From the NCBI GenBank assembly GCA_025463135.1, contig JAOAPY010000023.1:1-64000 (forward strand): a DNA stretch of 64,000 bases, written 5' to 3'. A program made the translations under genes and the position numbers. The notes beneath the pieces are model-generated. The model was not told the origin of the DNA. It was given only the letters and a program-made list of their open reading frames with translations, and made no database searches. The stretch comes from Acidobacteriota bacterium (GTDB lineage: Bacteria; Acidobacteriota; Blastocatellia; Pyrinomonadales; Pyrinomonadaceae). Shown here in pieces: positions 43,621-52,933 of the stretch (positions are counted from its first letter, which is position 1; every line of letters begins with the position of its first letter).

Positions 43621-43798
43621 ATTCGGATTCGATTCCTGCGCTCCGGCAGGTGAAGCCCGTTGAAACATTTGAATTGCGTTTACCCAGCCGTAAAACGGCT
43701 GGTCTAGTAACCCTGCGGGCAACCGTCTGAAGACGCCAGGAGCTGACTCCTGCGGAGCTGAGATGTTTTTTTTGCATTCTGTTGCCATAAAAATTTCG

Positions 43799-43866
43799 TC
43801 TGCTCCTGCTCCTGCCTCCTGCTCCTGCCTCCTGCCTTCTGCCTTCTGCCTTCTGCTCCTGCCTTC
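43799..43866. repeat. CTCCTGC/CTTCTGC tandem heptamers
   Basis: About nine consecutive 7-bp units alternating CTCCTGC and CTTCTGC, without an opposed arm nearby. The array ends at the 3' end of the Calx-beta gene. Confidence 0.8.
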
Positions 43867-43869
43867 CCG

Positions 43870-46800
43870 TCACCGACATTCCGCGTTGCCATGCGTGACG
43901 ACTGAGCTAAACCGCAACTGGTACTCAGCCGAAGTGATAAAGGAGCAAACCATCCCTCGATAGTTGTTGGGCTGATTGTTCAAGACGTTGAGCCAGAAGT
44001 TATAGCCGCTTTGTTCCGGATCTCTCTTCAGGTAGCCGAAGTACTGCATCAGCACGAATGAAGGGTTGTACTCTCGGGCTTTGAATTGCGCGTTCTCAAT
44101 CAACTGACCAAGCACCACCGCTCTCGTCGCACCATTGTTCAGCGCCTCGAGGTAAGAGTCTCTGGCGCTCGACTCAGCAATCCCGGCTGTGTCGCAGAGC
44201 TTGTTCACGAACTCTGCGTTCGTCATTGAATCCGGATAGGCGGCCTTGAACTCCGGCCGCTGGACCCACGATTGCACGAAAGCAGTCTTGCTCTGCTCAA
44301 GGCCGGGGCCTCCGATTACCTGCCTGCTGTCAGTTATGAACTGCTTAAAGGTTGGCCTCCGCGCGGCAGAGGCTTGGTAGAGGCGATAAACGAATGAGCC
44401 GGTGTCCTGGTACTCTCTCTCCATAAAGAAAGCCGCTGACACCCCAACACGACGGCTGTTCAGACAGGCGATATCACCTCGGCACTGGTCCAACTCCGCG
44501 GTCCAGTAATCCAGCCCCCCTTGCTCCGGTTCCCTGCCGAGAAAGTCCAGGTACTGTTGCCGCACAAAGAACATTTCAGAGTCGAGCGGATTTGCGTTCG
44601 GAAGCGAGTCAGGTGTTCCTGTGAAGGCGGCGTCCGTCTTGTTGCCGACGAGCGAGAAGGACCGCTCTGCGGGCGTGAAAGCATAGTTGGCAAGACGCGG
44701 CGTGATGGTATAGAAGTCATCAATCGCCACCTCTCTGAAAGCATAGAAGCCTTGGCTGTCGGAAATTGCGCGACGCACCTGGTTATTTCCAGTCAGAGTT
44801 ATCGCGACACCGCCGAGTGGTGCGCCACTCGCATTCGTGACCTGTCCGCTTATTCCAGCCGGAGCGGCAGTGGGCAAATTACAACTGGAGAACTCCGAAG
44901 TATTTCCAGTTGGGTCAGTGGCGGTAGCAGTGATGACTGTGCCTGGCACAGTTGCCGGCAGCACAACCGTGAAGCTCGCATCACCGCTGCCATCAGTCGT
45001 TGTCATGGCTGAGCCGAGATATGTTTTGCCTTCGCCATTATTGAGTGCATCACAGGCGGGGTTGTTATAGAAGTCGATGGTGAAACTTTGATTGGGCGTG
45101 CTGTTCAGAGTTCCATGCACAGTAGTGCTGGAATTGCCCCCGCTGCTGTTATCGGGGCTGGCGCTGCCACTGCCGCTGCGGCCGATGGCGGTGATGGCCG
45201 GGAAATTTTGCAGGTTGTTGGCGCCGGTGTCCGGATCACCAGGATCGTTCGGCGTGACACCGTTAGGCGCCAGGTCGATGCCCAGTCCGCCATTGTTGAA
45301 AATGTTGTTGCCGCGAATCTGATTGTTCAGCCCTCCCGCGATGAAAATTCCGGCCAGTCCATTGAAGGCAACCAGGTTGCGCGATGCGGCGCCGGCGCCG
45401 CCGATCGTATTCCCCGAGCCACCGTTGTTAAAGATTCCGTATTGACCGTTGCCGCGGTTAGCTGTGCCGGCGGTGTCAGTTCCGATAAAGTTCCCTTCGA
45501 TGAGATTGTTGCTTGAGCCATTAAGATTTATGCCGCTTTGCGTGAAGCGATTGATTACCAGACCCCGCACCACACAGTTGCTGGCATTGATGTTCAAGCC
45601 ATTGCCGGCGGCACCGGGGCTACTTCCATCAAGCTCGATGAGCAGGACGGCGTTGCTGCCTGCGATGTTGGTATTCAAGGCAGAGCCGGGTTGGGTGTAG
45701 CCGTCAATCGTGATCGGATTTACGATCGTGGGCAGCGGTGTCGCCGGCGTGATGGTGAATGGTCCGGCGCCGGCAAAATTAAAGTTGATGACATTCCCGT
45801 CGCTGTTGACGTTGGCGTTGGCAAGCGCCTGCCTTAACGAGCCATTACCGCTGTCGTTGGTGTTGGTGACCGTAAGACAAGACGTGGCATTGTCAATAAT
45901 CGTACCATTGGCTCTGGTGGTACCCAGCGTCGCGTTCACCGGGTTGCTCGCGAACACTGCCAGGAACTCAGACGGTTCAGTTATGCAATCCGGCAATACC
46001 ACAACACTAAAAGTTTTAGTTGTTTCACCCGCGTTGAAAGTTACCGTAGCGGATTTGGCAACATAGTCGACGCCGGCTGTGGCTACAGGACTGAAGAAGT
46101 CGCCGGTGGCAAGATCCACAGTCACCGGGCCACACGCGGCCACGCTGGCGGTAGTAACTGGCGAACCCGTAAGAGTCACAGTGAAATCGAGATTGGCGTT
46201 TACCCCCGCACCCTCGCTGACGCTGGGGTCACTGATACTGATGGACCTTTGGTCGTCGGTAGTAATCTGTCCATTGGCCCTGGTGTTACTCAACGTCGCA
46301 CCCACCGGATTGCTCAGGAAGACGGCCAGATTCTCGCTCGGCTCAGGTACACAGTCCTTGTTAACCACTATGCTGATCGTTTTGATCGTCTCACCGGCAT
46401 TGAACGTCACTGTCCCGCTCTGCGCGACGTAATCAACGCCCGCAGTAGCGATCGGGCTGAAGAAATCTCCCGTGGCAAAGTCCACCGTTACCGCGCCGCA
46501 GGCCGCGACTGAAGACGCCGTTACGGGCGAGCCGCTCAACGTCACCGTGAAATCCATGTTGACCGTGCCTGCGCCGTCGCCCTCAGTCATAGTGGTGTCA
46601 CTGATAATGATGGAGCGCCCGTCGTCGGTGGTAATTTGACCATTGGCTCTGGTGTTGCTCAACGTGGCATTTATTGGGTTGCTGAGAAAGACTGCCAGAT
46701 TCTCGCTCGGCTCAGAAACGCAGTCCTTGTTGACCACTATGCTAATCGTTTTCGTCGTGTCACCCGGATTGAACGTCAACGTCCCACTCTGTGCGACGTA

Positions 46801-47103
46801 GTCAACGCCGGCAGTGGCAATCGGGCTGAAGAAATCACCGGTGGCAAAGTCCACCGTGACAGTTTGCGTTGGATTAGCGGGCGAGAGTGTCACCGTAAAA
46901 TCCATGTTGACTGTGCCGGCTCCATCGCCTTCCGTCACGCTGGAATCGCTGATAGACAGGCTTGATACCAGCGGGCGAGAGTAGACGGCATGGGTGGCGT
47001 AGATGCTCGCGCTCAGCAGGCAGATAGCGAGAGCCAACCGAAACAGGTTTCGTCGATTCCCGATCATTCTGCTCAGTGCCAATATGGATTTTTGCGACAT
47101 CAT
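43870..47103 (-). CDS. Secreted Calx-beta / beta-helix / DUF4214 protein
   Basis: 1077 residues from ATG at 47103 (ATG at 47100 is equivalent), with AAGGAG six bases upstream; the frame to 47184 is not used. Signal helix about residues 17-36. Three tandem Calx-beta domains of about 110 residues (each with DFTVTLS, ATGDFFSPxATAGVDYVA and KDCxxEPSExLAVFxSNP) are followed by a right-handed beta-helix region (NVNSDGNVINFNFAGAG; SSNNLIEGNFIGTDTAGT; GLAGIFIAGGLNNQIRGNNI), a carboxypeptidase-regulatory domain (ISGQVTNASGAPLGGVAITL) and a DUF4214 tail ending GNAEC. Calx-beta domains bind calcium in other proteins. Probably a calcium-stabilised surface or secreted protein; same C-terminal module as the two SBBP proteins. 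Confidence 0.88.
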   Translation of the reverse strand: MMSQKSILALSRMIGNRRNLFRLALAICLLSASIYATHAVYSRPLVSSLSISDSSVTEGDGAGTVNMDFTVTLSPANPTQTVTVDFATGDFFSPIATAGVDYVAQSGTLTFNPGDTTKTISIVVNKDCVSEPSENLAVFLSNPINATLSNTRANGQITTDDGRSIIISDTTMTEGDGAGTVNMDFTVTLSGSPVTASSVAACGAVTVDFATGDFFSPIATAGVDYVAQSGTVTFNAGETIKTISIVVNKDCVPEPSENLAVFLSNPVGATLSNTRANGQITTDDQRSISISDPSVSEGAGVNANLDFTVTLTGSPVTTASVAACGPVTVDLATGDFFSPVATAGVDYVAKSATVTFNAGETTKTFSVVVLPDCITEPSEFLAVFASNPVNATLGTTRANGTIIDNATSCLTVTNTNDSGNGSLRQALANANVNSDGNVINFNFAGAGPFTITPATPLPTIVNPITIDGYTQPGSALNTNIAGSNAVLLIELDGSSPGAAGNGLNINASNCVVRGLVINRFTQSGINLNGSSNNLIEGNFIGTDTAGTANRGNGQYGIFNNGGSGNTIGGAGAASRNLVAFNGLAGIFIAGGLNNQIRGNNIFNNGGLGIDLAPNGVTPNDPGDPDTGANNLQNFPAITAIGRSGSGSASPDNSSGGNSSTTVHGTLNSTPNQSFTIDFYNNPACDALNNGEGKTYLGSAMTTTDGSGDASFTVVLPATVPGTVITATATDPTGNTSEFSSCNLPTAAPAGISGQVTNASGAPLGGVAITLTGNNQVRRAISDSQGFYAFREVAIDDFYTITPRLANYAFTPAERSFSLVGNKTDAAFTGTPDSLPNANPLDSEMFFVRQQYLDFLGREPEQGGLDYWTAELDQCRGDIACLNSRRVGVSAAFFMEREYQDTGSFVYRLYQASAARRPTFKQFITDSRQVIGGPGLEQSKTAFVQSWVQRPEFKAAYPDSMTNAEFVNKLCDTAGIAESSARDSYLEALNNGATRAVVLGQLIENAQFKAREYNPSFVLMQYFGYLKRDPEQSGYNFWLNVLNNQPNNYRGMVCSFITSAEYQLRFSSVVTHGNAECR

Positions 47104-47341
47104 CTGTGGCTCCTTAGTCCCGAAAATGCAGCGCGCAAGAGGCAGTTCTCGCGTCGGCGCAGAATGCCCGTAAGAGGGGATCACCCAGCTCGCACATCGA
47201 CCCTGGGTGAAACGCCGACTAAGCCCTCGCCCTGGGCCGCGATACGCTTTGGCGTTTTCTACTGAATGAAATTATGTGCTGCTCCCGCCTGACGCGGCAT
47301 AGCATATCTATGTGTATTTTTGAGGGTTGAACTGTTGAGCG

Positions 47342-47998
47342 TTAAGAGATGAGGTGGTTGCGCAGAGCTTTGGCAACGGCTTCAGATTTGGAATGAACGT
47401 GCAATTTCTCGTAGATACTGCGGATGTGATCGCGAATGGTATTGACGCTGACCTTGAGATGGTCGGCAGCGGCCAGATAGCTATAGCCTTCCACCAGCAA
47501 CTTGAGCAGCCGCATTTCCTGCGGCGTCAGTTGTTCTTCGAACTTCTCAGCCGCGCCGGTCTTTTGGAACAGCGTGACGACTTTTCGCGCGATCACGGGA
47601 GACATTGGCGATCCGCCTTCGTGCGCTTCACCGATTGCTTCCAATAGTCTTGCGGGTGGAGTCTCCTTTAACAGATAGCCGCAGGCGCCGTTACAGATGG
47701 ATTCAAAAACCTTATCTTCTTCGGCATATACGGTCAGCATGATGATCTGCACAGAGGCATATTTCTCTTTCAAAAGCCGGACCCCGTCCGACCCGAGCAT
47801 TCCCGGCAAATGAATGTCGAGCAGCAACACATCCGGTGCCTCACCATCTGCACGGCGCAACGCATCCTCCACCGACCTAAACGTATTAATGCACTGATAA
47901 CCGCTGGTGCCGCTGATGAGCATACCCAGCCCCTCGCGGGTGGCCCGATCGTCTTCAACTATGGCGACACGAACTGGTTGTTGGGGGTTCGAAAGCAT
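47342..47998 (-). CDS. NarL/LuxR-type response regulator
   Basis: 218 residues from ATG at 47998. Receiver domain (about 9-125) with IVEDD, phospho-acceptor Asp61 in LLLDIHLPG, MLTVYAEED and LLKETPPARL, then a LuxR-type HTH (about 150-215): LTPQEMRLLKLLVEGYSYLAAADHL, VSVNTIRDHIRSIYEKL, SKSEAVAKAL. The open frame extends upstream to 48181, but that part is a heptamer repeat. It pairs with the HisKA_3-type propeller kinase encoded upstream on the same strand, a standard NarL/NarX-like combination. Target genes are unknown; the DUF4214 gene downstream is a candidate by position. Confidence 0.92.
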   Translation of the reverse strand: MLSNPQQPVRVAIVEDDRATREGLGMLISGTSGYQCINTFRSVEDALRRADGEAPDVLLLDIHLPGMLGSDGVRLLKEKYASVQIIMLTVYAEEDKVFESICNGACGYLLKETPPARLLEAIGEAHEGGSPMSPVIARKVVTLFQKTGAAEKFEEQLTPQEMRLLKLLVEGYSYLAAADHLKVSVNTIRDHIRSIYEKLHVHSKSEAVAKALRNHLIS

Positions 47999-48013
47999 AA
48001 TTCGTAAGACAAT

Positions 48014-48179
48014 TTGGTCTTGGGTCTTTGGTCTTTGAGCTTGGGTCTTTGAGTCTTTGAGCTTCTTATTTGCTCTGAGTCTCTGGCAATTGACATGAAA
48101 AGCACAAGTCAAAGTTCCAAGACAAAAATCCAAAGTCCAAAGACCAAAGCCCAAGGCCCAAGGCCCAAGGCCCAAAGTC
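48014..48179. repeat. Long GGTCTTT hairpin between kinase and regulator genes
   Basis: TTGGTCT/TGGGTCT-type heptamers at 48014-48063 oppose a CCAAAGACCAAAGCCCAAGG-type array at 48104-48179. The right arm contains three consecutive AAGGCCC units. It fills most of the 237-bp gap between two genes of one probable operon. Confidence 0.82.
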
Positions 48180-48235
48180 ACGCGATGCTATCCGAAATTT
48201 AGAAACAAAACGATAGCATGTTTATGCGGCCGCGT

Positions 48236-51200
48236 TCAGAGGGGAATGGTTAACTTCAACCTGGTTCCCTGACCCACCGCGGACACAATGTTCAAGTGCC
48301 CACCCAGTTCTTCCGCTCGGCGCTGCATATTTTCGAGCCCGTGTCCCCCAGCGTGCCCATTTGCATGAGTTTCTGGCGGCGGCAGGTACGAAAATCCTCG
48401 GCCGTCATCGCGGAGCTCCAGTATCAGCCGGTTGCGCGAGACGGCAATGCTGCTTAATGCCGAAGAGCAGTTGGCGTGACGGGCAATGTTATTGACGGCT
48501 TCCTTGAAAATCAGAAACAGATGACGGCGCTGCTCGGGATTTAGCTTTACCTTTTCCAATTCTGCCGGCGCTTGAAAATCCAGCTTGATTTTTTGTGGCT
48601 CCAGCACGTCTGAGGCAAACTGCCGCATGCGAAAGACTACATTACCCAGATCGTCGCGCCGTGGATCGATGGCCCACACGATGTCACGCATGGATCCCAC
48701 CAGATCGCGCGCCGAGTCCGCAATTTCCGTCAACATAGGGCCTGACTGTGCGCCGGCAGGGTCGCCCATTCGCTGCTTCACGACTTCGCTCAAAATGGCC
48801 ATCCGCGAGAGACCTGATCCGATGTCGTCATGCAGATCGGTGGCGATGCGCGTGCGCATGTTCGCAAACTCAACCAAACGCGACACGCGATAACGATAGA
48901 GCACGTAAATGGCGACACCGATTATCAGTGCCGCAATAACCAGGAACCACCAGCGCTGCCAAATTGGACGCAGGATTCTGAAAGTCAGGCTGGCAGGGAC
49001 AGCGCTGAAGGTGCCGTCGGAATTTGCCGCACGCACCAGGAATTTGTAGCGGCCGGGCGCGAGATTGGCATAGTTGACTTTGCGCTGCTCACTGGGCGCG
49101 CTCCAATCGGCGTCAGCCCCTTCAAGTTTGTATTGATAACGCAGCACTTCGCCCGGCTTGAATCCGAGCGCCACAAAATCAAGCTGTAGTTGATTGTCAT
49201 TCGCCGAAAGATCGGGGAGCGCAATTTCACTTTCACCGAGCGCTGATACCTGTCGCGCGGATCCGGCCACCAGTAAACCCGTGATCAAAACCGTCGGTGG
49301 TAACCCGCTGTCGTCGGGCGCGGGCGCAAACCTCGAGAGGCCGCGCGTCATGCCAAACCAAAGCACGCCTTTCTGATCACGAAAGGCCGCTCGAAACAGC
49401 CCGGGCGCCAAACCGTCTGCGGTAGTAAAGTGCTTTATGCGACCAGTTGCGGGCTCGAGACGGTCCAGCCCATTCCCACCACCGACATAGATGTGTCCTG
49501 CAACGTCTTCCGTAATGACCTGATTGTTGTTGCTCGCTAGACCTTGCGCGGTTGTATAACTCGCAAACGAAGGTTGCTCGGCCTCCGGATTATCAATGCG
49601 GATCAGTCCGCTGCGCGCCGACGCCAGCCAGACTCGCCCCGCGCGGTCAGAATAGATGTCCATAATTGCGCCGGGGGCGAGTCCATTCGCTGCGGTGAAA
49701 AATCTGAAGCTGCCCTGCGCATAACGCGCGAGCCCGTTATTGAAGCCAATCCAAACGTGCCCGGCGTGATCCTCTGCGAACGAACGTGGGAGATTGTCCT
49801 TTGGCAAAGGCAAGCCCGGCGAATCCTTCAAGTCATCTATCTTTTCTGTCGCGTGATTCCAGCGGGCCAGACCGTTGGTGGTGGCGTTGATGGTAGAGAT
49901 CCATATGTCGCCTCTTGAATCTTCAAACAGCCGGAAGACCTGCAAGGCTGCCAGACCGTCGCTGGTGCCGTAAACCGCGAGCGGCCTGGATGTCTTGATC
50001 CCCTGGAAGCTAGCCACCGGTGGAAAACGAAAGAGTCCCGCACCGCCTCCCAACCACCATTCTCCGTTCCGAGAATGCAGAGTGACATTTTCCATCACCC
50101 AGCCAAAGTCAAAAGGTACGCTCGGCTTGAACCAGGAAAAATGCTGACCATCAAAACAGCCAAAGCGTTGATAGGAAGCCGGCGGTTTTGGGCTCAAGAT
50201 GTCCAGCTTCGCTCCTTCGAAGACGCTGGTGCGTTCGTCTCCAAGCACATTGCCTTTGAAGCAAACACTGCCGGTTCCGTCCGCGAAAATCGCACTAACG
50301 TCAGTGAGAGCATCCCGTTCGTCGTAGGTAATGAAACCATTGCGCGCCAACTTCATCACTCCCGCAGTGTTCGTGCCGATCCAAAGATTACCGCCGAGGT
50401 CTTCGTTGAGAGCGGTCACGTCGTGATAAGTCACTCCGTTGTGCGTGGTATAGACGCGAAATTTTTGGTTATGTTCATCGCCATTGGGAAAGAATTCGAC
50501 CAGCCCCTGGCTGGTAGCCAGCCAGTAGCGATGGTCGGAAGTTTCAAAAAGCTGGAATACCCAATTGCCGGGCAAACCATCTCGAAAACTCAGGGCAACC
50601 ATGACCACTGGCGGGGCCTTACTGCCGTCTGCAGACAAGCGAAAAAACCCGCCCATTCGGGTCGCCGCCCATATGCGACCTTGATCGTCCAGCAGCAGGT
50701 CCTGGAGAAAATCGTTTGGCAAACCATCCCGTTTGGCATAGCGGGCCGCGCTGCCATCGGGCCACCGTCGATACAGTCCGCTGGGTGCGGCTATCCAAAG
50801 TGAGCCATAGGTATCTTCAATCAAGTCTGCGATGTCCGCTTGCTCGGGATAATCGTTTGGAATTCCGACGTCCACTTGTTTCAGCGAGAGGTGACCACCG
50901 GCACCTTCTAGTCTTAACAGACCCTTCGCAGTACCGCACCATATGGTGCCGTTGCGATCTTCGAACAGCACGTTAAAAGCCCGAGCGTGGCGATCCTTAT
51001 CTTCCGGAACCAGGGTGGTAAACATTGGCGCAAGGGCGCCGGCCTCTCCGGCATAACTCACGTGGTTGGCGGGAACACCTTTGGGATTGAAGCGAACGAT
51101 ACCGCCGTAGGTCGCCACCCAGTATTCGCCGCTGCGCGTCTCGAGCAGATCGGTGACGTTCGCATGCGGCAGTCCCTGATCAGTGCCGAAGTTTGTAAAA

Positions 51201-51430
51201 GTATAACCGTCGAATCTTGACAGCCCATCCGCGGTACAAAACCAGAGGAACCCGCGCGAGTCCTTCACGATCTTATTGACCTCATTGTGCGCCAGGCCGT
51301 CGGCGACGGTATAGGTCTTTAGGGGCAGCCGTTCAGCGGAGGCTGAGGGCATGAACGCGATGAACCCGATCAACATCGTAAAGCCAAGGCGGCACCTCTT
51401 TACGATGCTGATGCGGTAATCAGTTTGCAT
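48236..51430 (-). CDS. Two-component-propeller sensor histidine kinase
   Basis: 1064 residues. Signal/anchor (about 14-32), then about 14 propeller blades with the Reg_prop pattern (for example GLPHANVTDLLETRSGEYWVAT), forming two periplasmic seven-blade propellers; a Y_Y_Y beta-sandwich (about 720-790, PGRYKFLVRAANSDGTFS); one membrane helix (about 800-822, WWFLVIAALIIGVAIYVLY); a HisKA_3 dimerisation domain with His867 in IATDLHDDIGSGLSRMAIL; HATPase_c with NIARHA, DDGRGF and GHGLENMQRRAEELGG. The layout is that of the Bacteroidetes-type hybrid two-component sensors, but without a fused regulator. Such sensors often detect oligosaccharides; the ligand here is unknown. Partner regulator downstream. 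Confidence 0.92.
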   Translation of the reverse strand: MQTDYRISIVKRCRLGFTMLIGFIAFMPSASAERLPLKTYTVADGLAHNEVNKIVKDSRGFLWFCTADGLSRFDGYTFTNFGTDQGLPHANVTDLLETRSGEYWVATYGGIVRFNPKGVPANHVSYAGEAGALAPMFTTLVPEDKDRHARAFNVLFEDRNGTIWCGTAKGLLRLEGAGGHLSLKQVDVGIPNDYPEQADIADLIEDTYGSLWIAAPSGLYRRWPDGSAARYAKRDGLPNDFLQDLLLDDQGRIWAATRMGGFFRLSADGSKAPPVVMVALSFRDGLPGNWVFQLFETSDHRYWLATSQGLVEFFPNGDEHNQKFRVYTTHNGVTYHDVTALNEDLGGNLWIGTNTAGVMKLARNGFITYDERDALTDVSAIFADGTGSVCFKGNVLGDERTSVFEGAKLDILSPKPPASYQRFGCFDGQHFSWFKPSVPFDFGWVMENVTLHSRNGEWWLGGGAGLFRFPPVASFQGIKTSRPLAVYGTSDGLAALQVFRLFEDSRGDIWISTINATTNGLARWNHATEKIDDLKDSPGLPLPKDNLPRSFAEDHAGHVWIGFNNGLARYAQGSFRFFTAANGLAPGAIMDIYSDRAGRVWLASARSGLIRIDNPEAEQPSFASYTTAQGLASNNNQVITEDVAGHIYVGGGNGLDRLEPATGRIKHFTTADGLAPGLFRAAFRDQKGVLWFGMTRGLSRFAPAPDDSGLPPTVLITGLLVAGSARQVSALGESEIALPDLSANDNQLQLDFVALGFKPGEVLRYQYKLEGADADWSAPSEQRKVNYANLAPGRYKFLVRAANSDGTFSAVPASLTFRILRPIWQRWWFLVIAALIIGVAIYVLYRYRVSRLVEFANMRTRIATDLHDDIGSGLSRMAILSEVVKQRMGDPAGAQSGPMLTEIADSARDLVGSMRDIVWAIDPRRDDLGNVVFRMRQFASDVLEPQKIKLDFQAPAELEKVKLNPEQRRHLFLIFKEAVNNIARHANCSSALSSIAVSRNRLILELRDDGRGFSYLPPPETHANGHAGGHGLENMQRRAEELGGHLNIVSAVGQGTRLKLTIPL

Positions 51431-51645
51431 GTGCCGGCCTCTTCACGTGCGTCAACGATAAGAAGGATCGCGGCATGGCGTCAATGAAATCAGTTGCGAA
51501 GTAGATGAACATCGATAAGAACGTTAACAAAAGAGGACCTGCGGCTGTCAGTACTGGTTCAGTTTCGATTTAGTTGGGACTACGCGAGAGCAGTTACCGA
51601 ACCGGAAGCGGGTAGAGACTGTGTGGAAACTCCGACTACCGTATC

Positions 51646-51778
51646 ATGAAGTCAGTACCACCACGCGCTAGCGGGTGGGTTGTCGATGGAGCAGCTATAA
51701 CGCGGAGAGATCTGGTTGTGCCCAGCGATCTTGTTGGGAGCAGACCCACCCGCTACCGCGTGGTGGTACTGACCTCAT
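51646..51778. mobile_element. MITE-like element, copy 2
   Basis: 133 bp. The 34-bp ends (left begins ATGAAGTCAGTACCACCACG) are inverse complements with two mismatches. The interior matches the reverse complement of copy 1 (37145-37278) at most positions, including GGAGCAGC, ATAACGC, GATCTGGTT and CCCAGCGATCTTGTT. Thus copies 1 and 2 are in opposite orientation. Confidence 0.85.
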
Positions 51779-51852
51779 ACTGCCGATCCGACGGACCTCA
51801 CGACCCGCGTGGTGGCGCTGACCTCGTTACCTTCGAAGAGGTGCGAGTTGAG

Positions 51853-51990
51853 TAATGAGGTCAGTACCGGGAGCGCTAGCGACCGGATCCTACGATCAAC
51901 TTGCCATCAGCTCTCGCAGAAGAAAGCCTGTCAGAAACCAGGTTGAGAGTAGGATCCGGTTGGTACCGCTTCCGGTTCTGTACAGAGCAC
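51853..51990. repeat. Diverged relative of the MITE-like element
   Basis: Begins AATGAGGTCAGTACCGGGAG, sharing the outer 16 bases of the MITE ends, then has inner arms ACCGGATCCTAC (51891) and GTAGGATCCGGT (51949) around a spacer. A short related fragment (CAGAACCGGGAGCGGTAGC) occurs at about 4159. Confidence 0.65.
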
Positions 51991-52124
51991 TTCCTGCTGT
52001 GTAGGGTACCGGACTGCTCACAAACTGAGCCGCTGCCCGACTATCCAGCCGGATGTTTCAGTCCGCGATGTTATGGTATATTCACTCTCCCAAATCGCTA
52101 CTCTAATTTAAGGATCTGATCTAA

Positions 52125-52871
52125 ATGTCTGGACACTCGAAGTGGCATAGTATCAAACACAAAAAAGGCGCGCTCGATGCCAAGCGCGGGAAACTTTTTA
52201 CAAAATTTATTAAAGAAATTACTGTTGCGGCTCGCACCGGCGGCGGGGACCAGGAAGGAAATGCCCGGCTGCGCAAGGCCGTACTCGATGCCAAGGCCGG
52301 CAACATGCCCAACGACACGATCGACCGCGCGATTCGACGCGGCACCGGGGAAGAAGAGGGCGTGAACTATGAAGAGATCACTTACGAGGGTTATGGACCA
52401 GGCGGCGTGGCCTTGCTGATCGAATCGATGACCGACAATCGCAATCGCACCGTCGCGGAGATTCGTCATATCTTTTCCAAGAATGGCGGCAACCTGGCCG
52501 CCGCCGGCGCGGTCAGCTGGATGTTCGAAAAGAAGGGATACATCGCAGTACCCAAAAGCGCCAAGTCAGAAGATGAGTTGTTTGAGATAGTCACCGATGC
52601 CGGCGCCGAAGATCTGCGCGACGACGAAGAGAATTTTGAAATCATTACCTCGCCAGGCGAATTTGACGGCGTGCTCGATGCCGTCAAGAAAGCAGGAGTT
52701 GAACCCCAGGTAGCGGAAGTCGAAATGGTCGCGAAGGAATATAAAAAGGTCGAGGGCGCGGAAGCACGACAAGTGCTAAAGCTAATGGAAGCGCTCGAAG
52801 ACCACGACGATGTGCAAAAAGTTTCCGCCAACTTCGACATCAGCGAAGCCGACATGGCCGCGGCGCAATAG
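52125..52871 (+). CDS. yebC: YebC/PmpR-family translation/transcription factor
   Basis: 248 residues, full-length. The N-terminus [27 protein letters not shown] and the downstream [11 protein letters not shown] and [14 protein letters not shown] are invariant family features. YebC-family proteins act as transcriptional regulators and, as more recent work on YebC/TACO1 indicates, relieve ribosome stalling at proline stretches. AAGGAT precedes the ATG. Classically it is followed by ruvC; here a transporter gene and a palindromic element lie between. Confidence 0.95.
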   Translation: MSGHSKWHSIKHKKGALDAKRGKLFTKFIKEITVAARTGGGDQEGNARLRKAVLDAKAGNMPNDTIDRAIRRGTGEEEGVNYEEITYEGYGPGGVALLIESMTDNRNRTVAEIRHIFSKNGGNLAAAGAVSWMFEKKGYIAVPKSAKSEDELFEIVTDAGAEDLRDDEENFEIITSPGEFDGVLDAVKKAGVEPQVAEVEMVAKEYKKVEGAEARQVLKLMEALEDHDDVQKVSANFDISEADMAAAQ

Positions 52872-52933
52872 CTTTCCTATCCAATCCAAAACACTGTTAC
52901 GAGGTACGGAACGAATGTACGAAGAGAAGTCTC

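Larger units (their letters stand above)
43413..43869. other. 457-bp gap upstream of the SBBP gene
   Basis: Contains the ribosome-binding site of the SBBP gene, copy C of the dispersed repeat (43571-43620), a small GCCGTAAAACGGC palindrome near 43687 and a CTCCTGC/CTTCTGC heptamer array (43799-43866) abutting the 3' end of the next gene. No promoter identified. Confidence 0.5.
51431..52124. other. 694-bp divergent gap with MITE-like elements
   Basis: Contains a full MITE-like copy (51646-51778), a half-element at 51800-51832 and a related diverged element at 51853-51990. Promoters of the kinase and yebC must lie at the edges; no convincing motif was picked out. No coding sequence. Confidence 0.55.

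Noticed and set aside
9029-48179. Heptamer arrays as possible CRISPR
   Set aside because: The repeat unit is 7 bp with no spacers of fixed length, and no cas genes are present.
47998-48181. N-terminal extension of the NarL-type regulator to 48181
   Set aside because: The extension is purely the heptamer repeat; the receiver domain begins after ATG 47998.
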